A stretch of 64,000 bases of DNA. Origin: Mortierella sp. BCC40632 (Eukaryota > Mortierellomycota > Mortierellomycetes > Mortierellales > Mortierellaceae). Location: the NCBI GenBank assembly GCA_011634665.1, contig WAEK01000017.1:248001-312000 (forward strand), in the 5' to 3' direction. Made by a program: the position numbers and the translations under genes. Below the pieces are notes generated by a model. It was not told where the DNA came from, did not search any database, and saw only the letters and a program-made list of their open reading frames with translations. Shown piece after piece: positions 45,691 through 55,810 of this stretch; within the stretch, counting starts at the first letter, position 1; the number at the start of each line of letters is the position of its first letter.

Positions 45691-46448
45691 GTAGGATCTG
45701 TTTCTGGTAGTTGTGGATATGTCCAGATGGGCAAAGAGAAGATTGGGATCCACCCTGGGTCCGGCTCAGCGATATCAAAACAAACCTTACCTTTAAGAAC
45801 AAAAAGAAAGTTACACATATGGGGTCCTCACCAATAGGAAGGAATATGACAACGAAATGATATTTTTCCTTCAAGCGCGACAGCTTGAGAACAGCTTATC
45901 AGGGGAGACATTTTTTTTTAATAGATACTCCTTCGCAATGCAATTTGCTATGAATCTCGGCTAGTCAGGATTATGGACATCAACATGAAGCCTCAGTTGC
46001 AACCCTCACCCCGCAAGTACCTTCATGCTGACTCGGCATATGTCCTCACGACGACTTGAGCCCTCTCTTACAAGACCCCAACAGCAGACTTGAAAGCCTA
46101 AAAGGAATTCGACTACTGTGTTGCCAAATCCCACGTAAGGATCAAGTACTGCATTGGGACACTCAAGTCTCATTGACATCAAATTCGTTCAGTAACAGCT
46201 ATGCAATTTTTTTGTCTGATGGGTAGGAGCTTGTTGCGTACTTCATAATGTGCTTGCGCTCGCCTTGGTGATTCGTGGAAGAAGATGAATCTTGAGGTCC
46301 TGGAGGATTTCATCGACGATATGGAGAATGTGGCGAATGATATCCGTTTGGCAAAGAAAGCTAATATTTTCATAGAGACATTGAAAAAAAGACAACTCTG
46401 GAGAAGAGCAACGAACAAAGGATTTTCTCAACTCTGTAGCCAGCGGGC
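45691..46448. other. Gene-free stretch
   Basis: Possibly the upstream flank of the dead recombinase. No feature is recognised beyond an A/T-rich run near 45911. Confidence 0.5.
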
Positions 46449-47959
46449 TTATGTGTTAGGATGATGGAAGGCAATGTTGATCAGTGCTTCGATTTGCTCT
46501 TTGGTCTGGTCTTTCTCCATTGCAGCCTGTATGAATATCAGTCTCTGAGTTGATACATTTGCTTCCAGTTTTCTCTTCTCAAACTCCAGTGTCTCCTTCC
46601 GACTGGCTGCCTCCATCTCCAACCTTTCCTTCTCGATCTCCAGCGTCTCTTTCCGGTTGGCCGCTTCCATGTCCAATCTTTGCTTCTCTAAACTCAATTT
46701 TTCCCTATCTCTGACGTCCTTCTTGTCCTGTTTTGTCTTCTCCAAATCTAATTTTCTTTTTTCGATAGTCTCCAGAACTGATTACAAGCAAATTAGGGAC
46801 TTATCAGAAGCTGCTGGCTAAAAGCATCAACCTGTGCAGTTGCTTTACCTTCATATCTCTTCGTGGAACTTTTCTCATAAGAGCCAAAGAAAGCTTGCCC
46901 AGACATTTCAAGAGACGAGTCCCTCTCCAATAATGGGGGTTTTCTGTGACGATCTGTTGCATGGGAACGCTTATTGGAGACCTGGGGCTCAATATCCGTT
47001 AACTGACGCTTTGGTTGTTGCTGATGGTTTGTCTGTGGGATGGATAGCACGCTTGTTGCTTCAGCATCGGAGCAAAAGTCGCTTTCCAAATCCAAGTCGG
47101 CGGGGTTGTACTGTGTATCTGTGGTGCATGCGTTGTTGTGCTCAGGGGAGCCACTGTCTCCGGTAGTATTATGGTTGTCAACAACTACTTCCACGACCAC
47201 CTCTTGCACCCCTTTACCGTCTACCTTCCCTGCTCTTTCCATTACTTCGTCTTCTGTTTCCTCTGCCTCTTCCTCTTCTGTCCCATCACTATCCACTTCC
47301 TCTTCCATCTCTTCCCCCGTCTCTTCTTCATCCTGCGCTATTAGACGATGTCGGCGTTGAGGTGTTATCCCTGACTCGCCTCGCTCATCCCGCTTTTGAG
47401 CTGGTAGAGTACTGTTGACGCTTCCAGAGTTGTTTAGAGCGAGCGGAGTGATGTTTGGTCGAAGCCCAAAAAGTGCATCCATCCTGGCATAACAAGTACA
47501 CAAACTCTCCTGCTTGTTCCTAAGATCCTTGTCTGTGACGCCTAAGTTCGTCTCATCGGCCATCCGTTTGGCATCTTTGTAGAGCTTTAAATGCCTGCTG
47601 AATCGTTCACGCATATTCTTTCCATTGATGTTAATCCTACCCTGGCTCTGCTTGGATACTGCTTGGGCCAGAACATTGAATCCATGGGTCCTTGCTCTGT
47701 TAACATTTCCATTTCCGACAATAGATTGTCCTTTTGAACCGAAGGCTGATGTGAAGTTGGGCAAATGTTCCAGCCAAGTAAGAATGAACTCTATATCTTG
47801 CTTTGTGAACCGCCCTTTTGATTTCTGCAAAGATTGAGCTGTTGTAGGTCGTGGATGATTGTTGGATGCACTTGTATTTGGACTTGCGATGCTGATGGAA
47901 AGGGGATCCGCAGGGTGCGGCTTGTGAGCTTTTGCTACTGCCGGTGCAGATTTGCCCAT
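46449..47959 (-). CDS. Myb/SANT-like DNA-binding protein with acidic middle and coiled coil
   Basis: Two exons in transcript order: 47959-46849 and 46777-46449, with a 71-nt phase-1 intron (GTAAAG...CAG); 479 residues. The ATG at 47959 (MGKSAPAVAKAHK) follows a frame that extends upstream without ATG. Residues about 48-165 form a trihelix/Myb-SANT-like domain (FTKQDIEFILTWLEHLPNF, NGKNMRERFSRHLKLYKDAK, and CTCYARMDALFGL). An acidic Glu/Asp tract covers about 205-255. The C-terminal exon encodes a charged coiled coil with an 18-residue duplication (RLDMEAANRKETLEIEKE and RLEMEAASRKETLEFEKR). Such proteins are common in these fungi, either as transcription factors or derived from transposons. 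The genomic setting beside a dead recombinase suggests the latter but does not prove it. Confidence 0.72.
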
Positions 47960-48137
47960 CTTTGGATCTTGAGTGTGGAAGGAGGCAAGGAAGATGGGCT
48001 TTGGGAAACAGACCAAGAAATAATAAGTGGTGGCGCCTCTGGGCGAGTTCTTGAATTTTTCAAAGTTTCGCCAGCCATGCCTTATTCTTTCTTGCTCCTC
48101 CTCTCTTTCTTGGTCATCCTTCATCCTACCTAGACCA

Positions 48138-48587
48138 ATGTCCCACACTCCTCCCCCGCCTAGCTCCCTTCCCCCCCATACGCCTCCATCTCCCACCGCC
48201 CCCCTGCCTGACTTTGAAGAGCTTTACGAGGAGTACTTCCTCCGTTACCTTGAAGGAGACCACTTCTCCGATGCCGAACTTCCCGCGGTGGCCGCGCTCA
48301 TCGATAGAGTTCATCTTATAGAAGAGGGTATTCGTCTTTCGCGCCCCTCGCCTGGCCTCCCTAGTCATGTATCCTCAGCCCTCAGCGACAAAGAGGGTAT
48401 TGTGCTTGACGAACCCACTCTTCCGCTACAACTTCCCGACTATCTCTCCGACACCAACCTCCAAGTCGAAGGCCCTCTTCCTCGCGAGTGGTCTGGGTTA
48501 GCCTTTCCGCGCCCTTCCCCCGCTCAAGTCATACTCCTTGTTCCCACGGCGCGCTCCTTCCTGGATACTAGTACATCCGAAGGCTAG
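48138..48587 (+). CDS. Small hypothetical protein, divergent to the SANT-like gene
   Basis: A 149-residue frame from ATG 48138, with no introns. A Pro-rich start (residues 1-22) is followed by an acidic helical segment (LPDFEELYEEYFLRYLEGDH, then LPAVAALIDRVHLIEEGI), then Pro/Leu/Ser-rich sequence. It is transcribed away from the SANT-like gene, with starts about 180 bp apart. I recognise no domain. The composition and steady reading frame favour a real gene, but it may be a fragment of a transposon gag-like protein. Confidence 0.45.
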   Translation: MSHTPPPPSSLPPHTPPSPTAPLPDFEELYEEYFLRYLEGDHFSDAELPAVAALIDRVHLIEEGIRLSRPSPGLPSHVSSALSDKEGIVLDEPTLPLQLPDYLSDTNLQVEGPLPREWSGLAFPRPSPAQVILLVPTARSFLDTSTSEG

Positions 48588-48966
48588 GCTTGACCTAAGC
48601 AAGGTACTCCTCAAAGATATCGTATCTTTCTCACGAGTGCGATTTTCTCTACTCTATCTGGTGGACCCTTGCAGATTCTGATACCGACGCCGTCAAGACC
48701 CTCAAAGGGAATTCAAGAAAACATATCACTGAGATGGACACAGGGGACAAGCTACACTGAAAACATGTTTCCCCCGCAATAAACGTATTGACGAGTTGGT
48801 CGCGCTTACTGAAATAAAAGCCTCTATTCTTTATAACATCTGAAACCCGTTTTGTTATTTATGATTGATCGATTGTTACGTTGACTAGTATGGGACTTGG
48901 AAGACCGATCAATAGAGGGAGAAGGCCTAGAAGCAGAGATTGCCTGGTTCTTTTGCTGATTCCATC

Positions 48967-49003
<37 letters not shown>

Positions 49004-49043
49004 TTTTAAGCTCATTCGCGGTGGGTTTATTAAAGAGTTTTCT

Positions 49044-49074
<31 letters not shown>

Positions 49075-49118
49075 AGGTTCATTGACAGAGACCCATGGAA
49101 TCAGCACAGGAATTAGGG

Positions 49119-49181
<63 letters not shown>

Positions 49182-49562
49182 CAAAGAGTCGAATATATAG
49201 TACACAGGTAGAGAATTAAAAAAAAAAAAAAAAAAAAAAAGAATAGGAGTGATTTAAATATAAAAGACATTATGGCGGGAGTGTGGGAAAAGGAGAGGCC
49301 GGATGTCCGTGGTTCGATTTGCTTTTGCATCAAGAGTCTTTGTAGAGAGCAAGAAAGAAGTAATTAAAGGTCACCGGCACTCCGGGTGATTCTACTCCGG
49401 GGTCAGCGGAGTAGAATCACCTGTTGGTTAATTTCCTGCAAGAAGGTTAAGAGGAGGAGAGCACACTCAAGGAAAAAAAAAGTCCATGTGGCCTGCACAT
49501 TTTTTGTTTTTTTGTCCATGGATCCCCCCTTCTGTCCCTTGTGCGACTATGGCCTCCCTTTT
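48588..49562. repeat. Repeat-rich gap
   Basis: It contains A32-34 at about 48967-49001, T25 at about 49050, (GA)28 at about 49121-49179 and A22 near 49218. A 15-bp inverted repeat is listed separately. No coding signal was seen. Confidence 0.8.
49385..49421. repeat. Perfect 15-bp inverted repeat with 7-nt loop
   Basis: Arms 49385-49399 and 49407-49421 are exact reverse complements (GGTGATTCTACTCCG and its complement). It lies about 140 bp past the 3' end of the convergent 49563 gene and could form a hairpin. Confidence 0.9.
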
Positions 49563-50990
49563 TTATCTGGACGTTGGTCCGGGTGTTGGTGGTCGTACTT
49601 CAGACTCATCGCTGACAACAATGGTTGGGTTGGTTAATTTCGTGTCAACACTGGGCTCAATGTCTATCCTAATCCCTGCGCTCGGCTCAGGATGAACGTC
49701 CCTTGCTTCCGCTCCCGATATTGCCGAGGCCGCCGTCGTAGTGGCAGTCGTGACAGATTCCTGTTGTGCTCGCTCTGACAGGTTGTTGTTAGATTGCTTC
49801 CGGAAAAGAGTACCCGTTCGGATGCGTTCTGCAAAGTCTCCAATCATACTCGCTGCAGAAGACGATCTAGATCTTGTACCATTGGGTCCACCACTAGTCT
49901 TTGTTGTGGATACACCAGAGGAAGAAGCGGATCGGGGAATGGTCGGCCGAAGCAACTGGTTTTGCTGTTTAGTCTCCTCCCCTTCGTTGGCTTTTGCTGC
50001 AGCCGCAGCCTCTGCAGCTTCTGCAGCCTGTCGCTCCAGCTCTAGCTCCATTTGTCTTTGTTGTTGTTGTTGTTGCTGTGAGAGTGCGAAAGCCCTCTTG
50101 ACTCGTTGAGCAAACGCATCAAAGCTACCGTGCTGAGCCTGTCGGTATGCTGCATAGGTTGGGTATGCTAAAGAGTTGGTCGAATCGGTAGTGTTGCCCC
50201 TAGGTCGGGTCTGGAATGTGACCACATTCTTTTGAAGGGCTGGTGCCGTTAAACCCGCATCTTCAGTGGCTCCATAATGATTATCGGGTTCATGGTCGAG
50301 TTGGTAGAATGCATCGTCATCCGCTTTAGCATCATCGTTATCTGAGAAACGGGCCCCCTTCTTGACATTTGTGGTAGGAGCACCGCCGGCAGTGGGGGAG
50401 TCTAGCGATTCTGTTGATGCTTGGTGTAGACGGATGGCAGGAGCCAATGGTACGGCGTCGGCTCTGGCCGGTGTCCGCAGCACAGCGGGGGTAGGGATCG
50501 GGACATGTGTGTAAATCGGCAGGCTCGACTCGACTCTTGGAGAGGGAACCAAGAACCTGACCACTAACTGGAGTAAAGGAAAAAAAAAGAACCAAACAAA
50601 AACAAAACAAAAACACAAGACGAAACCAAGAAAAAAAAAAAAAAAAAAAAAAATGCAAACCAAGGTTTGTTGTTTAGCTCTAATGGATATGAACAACGGA
50701 GAGTGCAGGTCCATTTTCTCACTCTTGCTTGAAGACATGGCCACTGTAACTGTTTTCCCAATTAATAAAGAGCGGCCATGGAATCACGAGGAAAGGTGAA
50801 TGGATCAGCTACTTACAGCAAAAACCAACCAGAGCCCAAAGTAGACCCCAAGGACGGCCCCAAGGGCCTGGCCAGAAATGAGACGGTACCTTCCATAGAG
50901 GACAGGAAGGACAATGCAGAGAATGGCAGCAATGACAAAGAGAATCCGCTGGGCAGTCTTGTGCCATGGCGGGTAGACATGCTTGAACAT
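49563..50990 (-). CDS. PAP2-like membrane protein fragment with long disordered tail
   Basis: Exons 50990-50817 and 50567-49563, with one 249-nt phase-0 intron containing poly-A and poly-T-like runs; 392 residues. The first 60 residues (PPWHKTAQRILFVIAAILCI, then YGRYRLISGQALGAVLGVYFG) resemble the last two spans of PAP2/dolichyl-diphosphatase enzymes. The active-site Lys, PSGH and SRxxxxxH motifs are not present. A TAG acceptor 11 nt before the ATG suggests either a leader intron or missing 5' coding exons. Only CT-rich, leader-like sequence separates it from the end of the RBR gene upstream. The tail (about residues 70-392) is disordered, with a Gln8 and an Ala/Glu helix (RQMELELERQAAEAAEAAAA). 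Probably not catalytic as read. Confidence 0.6.
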
Positions 50991-51005
50991 GTCTACTACA
51001 ACTAA

Positions 51006-51274
51006 TGTAAGGAGGAAGGGGGGGAGAGGGGGGAGAGGGGAGAGGAAGGGGCACGTGGTGTTGGGTGTGGCGGGAGGGAGGAATGAATGTTTCGTTTGCC
51101 TGGAAGAAGAGGGTCCAGCCGTTGATCAACGATGGCGGACAGTTGAAGGAGCAGTGTGGTGTGGGACAAGAGAATGAAGCAGGGTGGAGGGAATGAGTCT
51201 GAACAGTGGACAGGGCTTGAATAAGGGATGGACTAACAACAGCGTGTGAATGAGAGAGAGAGAGAGAGAGAGAT

Positions 51275-51312
<38 letters not shown>

Positions 51313-51617
51313 GTCGTTGTCGTTGTTGTTGTTGTTAATAGAGAGTTAGAGTTGAGTGAGAGAAGAGGAGAGAAGAGAAGAAGAGGAGAGAGTCGAGAGA
51401 CAGTAAAGGAGAAGGAGGGAGAGAGAGAGGAAGAGGAGAATAAAAAAAAACCCCATTTCTGGGCGAAAGACCATTGCTCACATGATGATGAATCTCTGGG
51501 GCCTATTTTATCACTCTTCTCTACAGCTTTGGCTTCTTTCCTCTTCCTCTCTCCCTCTCTCTCTCTCTTGTGAGGAATGACAGCAACAAAAGAGAGAGAA
51601 TGGAGAGCTGCTGATGC
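51006..51617. other. Leader-like CT/GA-rich gap
   Basis: (GA)n with a GATA interruption at about 51251-51310, and purine-rich sequence up to 51450. Probably promoter and 5' leader of the PAP2-like gene. No coding was found in it. Confidence 0.5.
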
Positions 51618-53437
51618 CTACATAATCAAACAATCCAGGCTAGTATCCTCATGAGTCCCTTCAATCTCACAGTTGCGAGAACAGCGTGCATCAAGTTCGT
51701 TCCAGGGGCTTCCACAGGCATAGCAAAAGCTCTGACCACAGTGACAGACCATATGATTACATCCTTGTTGCTTCTCAATCACAAAGCGACACGAGGGACA
51801 GTGTCGCCACCGTCGGTCCTGGACTAACCGCAGCATTGCGCGGTCTTCTTCCGAGTCTCCACCTTGTGCCTGTGTTTGGTACTGTTCGCATGTCATGCCT
51901 ATTGGCAAAAGAGAAGCGAAGTTTAGTCCGAGCGAGCAGGGTCATCATGCGGCGGCAGTTGAACAGGAATAAAATAGGGGATGATGAGGACTTGTGAACT
52001 TTTTTTTTTTTTTCTCCTGCGCTTGGCAGGTACATGACCCAACTCTTTCTACAAGCGACAAACAACAAACAACCATCTTTGCATTTTTGTACCTCGGTGA
52101 AAAGGGACGGCACATGTTGCACAGAACGAGCTTTTGCACTCTGGACATGTCACCGCTGTCCCGTCTCGATCATCTAGGTCAATGATCGACCGGCACTCGG
52201 GTCTAGGGCAGCACACCTTGTTGGCGACATGAATCTCGGCCAGTTTCCTGTACCAGATCTCGAGTGTTGTCTCATCTAGAACCATCTCTGCTGATTCTGT
52301 TGGGATCGGTGTCCTGCACCCTGGCTGAGGACAGAGTGTTGGAAATCTTGACTGGGGATTTCCAATGATATTTGTCAGAAATGACTGGAGACAACTCAGA
52401 CAAAGGCCATGATTACATGGCATCACAATCCCAATATCGCGCGAAGAAACTGAAGGGGTGATAGAAGGAGCAACAGATTTCCTATGCATGCTGGAGCCAG
52501 ATGCCGTTGAATAAAAGGTGGAATGGAAATGATCGTCTACAGTTGACATTTCTGGGCTACCTGATGTGTTGGCTGCCGTTGACGATGAGGATGGTTCATG
52601 ATGTGGATCAAAGGTCATTCCTGGAACAGTGGTAGCCGCTGCAAAAGATCGTGCTAATCTAGCGGCAAAGGACATTACAAACTGGGCGCGAGAAAAAATC
52701 TCTGTCTCTGGGGCCCTGTCTTGCTGTTGCTGCTGATCCAGGTCAAATGGAGTAAACGATTCGAAACAAATACCGCAAGTTGTTGGGGGAATGGTGGTCT
52801 TGAGTAGCTCTGCTCTATCTAGCATTCGGTCTGTAGATTGCTCTTTGGTGAGTGGAGATATTCTGAGCCAAGCCTTAACCATTCTTAGCCTGGTTCACCA
52901 AGCCCAAGTCACCCTCTTTGTAATCAACATTACCTTCATGTCTGCTACGTGCCAGGTCGGCTTGGCTTGTTGAGCTGCTTCCAGGGATAGGTGCCTTCCA
53001 AAGCTCGGGATGATAGTTGGTTGCATGGTGGCTGTAGTTCTGTAGCATAGCAGGCATGATTATAAGGGTGTCTGTGTCGAACCCATACTCTATTTCTTCG
53101 AGGTCATCATCCGAGTCAGGCTCGTTCATGCGCTGCTCTTGCCTCGATGCATGGCTATCCTGCCTTTGACCCTGATTGAGCTGGCGCTGTTGTTGCTGTG
53201 GGTGATGGCGAGAACAGGTATTAGATGATCCTCCTTGGGCGGGATCGAAGGAAACCTGCTTGGAGCTGCTTCTGCCCTGTGGATGTCTTAACGTGGACCG
53301 GCCAGAAGTAAAGGACACGGCAAAGTCAGGCTCGCTATCAATGTCCGAGAGGAACACGTAGTCTTCTTCGTATGGGTCCAGTTCCTGCAATGCCATGCGA
53401 TCGTTGAAATGAAGCGCTCTATAGAGACTTTCTGAGT
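51618..53437 (-). CDS. RBR (RING-IBR-RING) E3 ubiquitin ligase
   Basis: Downstream exons are clear: one ending at 52093, then 51898-51618, with a 194-nt phase-1 intron. RING1 starts CGICFESF, followed by about 110 disordered residues, then MPCNHGLCLSCL and CPQPGC. The IBR has CCPRPECRSII, CPECKSSFC and TCAVPFHRGMTCEQY. RING2 has HCPSCRFVIEKQQGCNHMVC, then CGQSFCYACG, where the Cys of GCNHM should be the thioester-forming residue. The N-terminal acidic part (DSESLYRAL, then EEDYVFLSDIDSEPDF, through LARSRHEG) lies in another frame (53437-52875). A phase-consistent intron joining it to WLRISPL was not found near 52870-52930, and the first coding exon upstream of 53437 is missing. The product ligates ubiquitin by a RING/HECT-hybrid mechanism. 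Confidence 0.82.
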
Positions 53438-53900
53438 CTGTATTCAAAATGTAGAGTTAGCTCCGATGGAAGAATCGAAGCTGCGATGCATCGGCTCTTG
53501 GCATAGTGCAACAAACACATGTGCCAAGAGAGAAAAGGAAAGCGACAGGCAATCTGGAGAAAGGAAGACAAGGAGGCGGAAGATGCACTACAGAGGGCTA
53601 AAGGAAGCCTTACTCGTCCAATGCAGGAGGTCAATCTGCCGAGTATAGAAATCTCTCTTGTTCTTGGTTTGATGCAAGGGATGATGCGTAGTTTGTTCAG
53701 TTGCAGTTGGATGGTGAGCAACCATGACATGGCGCCATGTCCGCCAAAAAATTTAACCCTGGAGGTGACTGTCACTCCTTTTTTTTTGTCGCCTGGACAC
53801 ATGCAGCAAACCAGTCTTTTTTCATTTGCCTGTCTGTAGACGTCTCTCTTTCTTCAAGACATTCATACTCTGACTCTGTCTATAGTTCTATCTATCAGTC
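53438..53900. other. Gap upstream of the RBR gene
   Basis: It should contain the RBR first exon and promoter, but I could not locate the ATG. Runs of T lie near 53779. No other gene was seen. Confidence 0.4.
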
Positions 53901-55179
53901 TCAACTACTCAACTGTTCATCCGTATCCACTGGATGAACTGGACTCTGGGCACGGTTGGGCTCTCTCGTGTCTTGCCATGATGTGCAGTGTTGGCACCGG
54001 GTTGCTTTCTTGTTGATCTTTTGTCGACAGTAGAGGCATTTAACCGTACTCTTGATAATTTCCTCTTGTTGAAAAGCTTGGAACACTAATTGCCATCCAG
54101 ATTCAGACCATGTTGTTGTTATTTGTCTGTTCAATGGTAGCATCTTCAGCTAAAAGGGTGAGAACACTCTTTTGCTCTTATCACTCTCTGATTTTAACTA
54201 TTCGAGTGCGATATCCGACCTTACCTCGAATGAGGATAAAGAGCACAAGAGCCACAATAAAAAAGTTGAAGGTCATCCGAATGAACCGGCCATAAGCGAT
54301 ACAAACTGCTCCATCATCCTGTGCTGAGTAGAGTAGGTATCCAAGTCCGAGGTAATCGTGTTAAAACTTGGAGATAATATTGCTTATTTTTTTTTTTTTT
54401 TTTTTTTTTTGAAAGTCGCCTTTGAGCCTTACCTTGTTCAAGAGTGAGATACGTTTCGGAGGTGTTCCTGCCATCCTTGATGACCACAAAGAGATTCTCA
54501 AGAGATGCCTGACCCAAGGCGAGTCCAAGAGGAGGGGATATTATGTCGTCGACCAGTGACTTCACGAGTGCTGTGAAGGCTGCTCCAAGGATCAAACCCA
54601 CCTAACGTGCGCATTTAGTCCGGAAAGTAATGATGACCATCCATATTTATGTTGTCCATCGAGGTCATAGACGTAAGTGAGGGTGAGAGAGTAAGAGAGT
54701 GAGGGAGAGTTTCCAGAACAAAGTTGTTCAAAGGGATCACGAGAGCAACCCTTGTCCCTCACTAAGTAAAGACATCCTCTTTTCTTTTTTCTTTTTTATC
54801 GTCACATTGTCTTGTTCCCGCCCATAGTTCTCGGGAGGGACTGCATCAATGACTCTTGCTCGTACTCAGTTTGGTACTTACAGCTAGCCCAACAACATTG
54901 CCATTGTCAATGAAATCCTGTTAAGTCAGCGTGAAACCAAGAAAAAAAAAAGTTATGGATGAGCTTAGTGAAATTAGGAAAGCAGTGGCAATAGGAAAAA
55001 CGGATACGAACCATGAAGAGAGCCCAGAGGTCCTTTGCTTTGCGAGTGACGACTTGTCCACCATGAAGCAGTGAGGTGCGAGCTGCATCTTCCGCCCCAT
55101 GTAGGTCATATATGATTCGTTCTCGACGAGTGGCTCCATTCCCCGGCGGCGATCGTCTTGGTGGTGAAGGGCTGGACAT
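53901..55179 (-). CDS. mscL: MscL-type large-conductance mechanosensitive channel with C-terminal zinc ribbon
   Basis: Five exons in transcript order: 55179-55012, 54917-54882 (36 nt), 54601-54433, 54323-54225 and 54085-53901; phases 0, 0, 1, 1; 218 residues. After a disordered N-terminus and amphipathic helix ([19 protein letters not shown]), the first span reads [20 protein letters not shown], with the ISPPLGL turn typical of MscL. A loop (LENLFVVI...TYLTLEQ) leads to the second span ([19 protein letters not shown]). The C-terminus has [20 protein letters not shown], a CxxC...CxxC zinc ribbon also found on many prokaryotic MscL proteins. It would gate under membrane tension to release osmolytes; plasma or organelle membrane is not determinable. 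The family is mainly bacterial, and the five introns show long residence in a fungal genome. Confidence 0.9.
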
Positions 55180-55810
55180 TATGTAATAGGGGCCTATTCT
55201 TGCTCGGACAGTTGACTGGGACGATTGGGTAGACAATGCAAGGATGAAGTGACAAAAAGAAAAAATGTGTATTGGTGGGAGACAAAGGAGTGCGTGAGCA
55301 AGCGAGCAAGGTGAAGGAGATGATGATGAAGAAGGAGAAGAAGGAGAAGAAAAAGAAGAAAAAAAAAAAAAAAAAAAAAACTCATACTCTTTGACGTGAC
55401 AACGAAATGACGAGAGACAGGGTAATAAGGAAAGAGGGGGTTGGTGGTGTCGGGAGGCCGCAAGATACAATAACCCCCTGACAAAAGGCAAGGCAGAGAA
55501 ACAAAGCGATTCAAGGCGTGTGCGTGCCAATAGAGTAAGCTCCTCTATCAATCCATCTGGCTTAAAGACCACAACACTATCCGTTGGACGGACTTGTATC
55601 AAAAAGGCGGCGACTCACTGTACCACAATTTCCTTCGAGATCGGCACACCCTCGGACGCCTTTTCTCCTTTGTGTCCGCCGCATTTCTCGGCCACAGCCA
55701 CAACAACTTTCCTACTGTATTTTTCGCGTATAAAAGTCTGTGGTGGGTATCAAGCTCTCTATCAGCTTTCCTTCTTTTCTAACTTGCCTCCAAGAACAAT
55801 TAGCTTCTCA
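55180..55810. other. Divergent promoter region
   Basis: Between the MscL gene (minus) and the 55811 gene (plus). It contains an A20 run near 55360 and CT/GA-rich leader sequence. Confidence 0.6.
55729..55735 (+). promoter_or_regulatory. TATA box of the 55811 gene
   Basis: TATAAAA, 82 bp upstream of the ATG at 55811. Confidence 0.65.

Noticed and set aside
47040..47360. Plus-strand Ser-rich frame of 106 codons
   Set aside because: It is antisense to the acidic Glu/Asp tract of the SANT-like gene.
54907..55602. Minus-strand frame of 231 codons upstream of MscL
   Set aside because: It begins without ATG, crosses an A20 run and reads past the GTTCGT donor; only 55179-55012 is coding.
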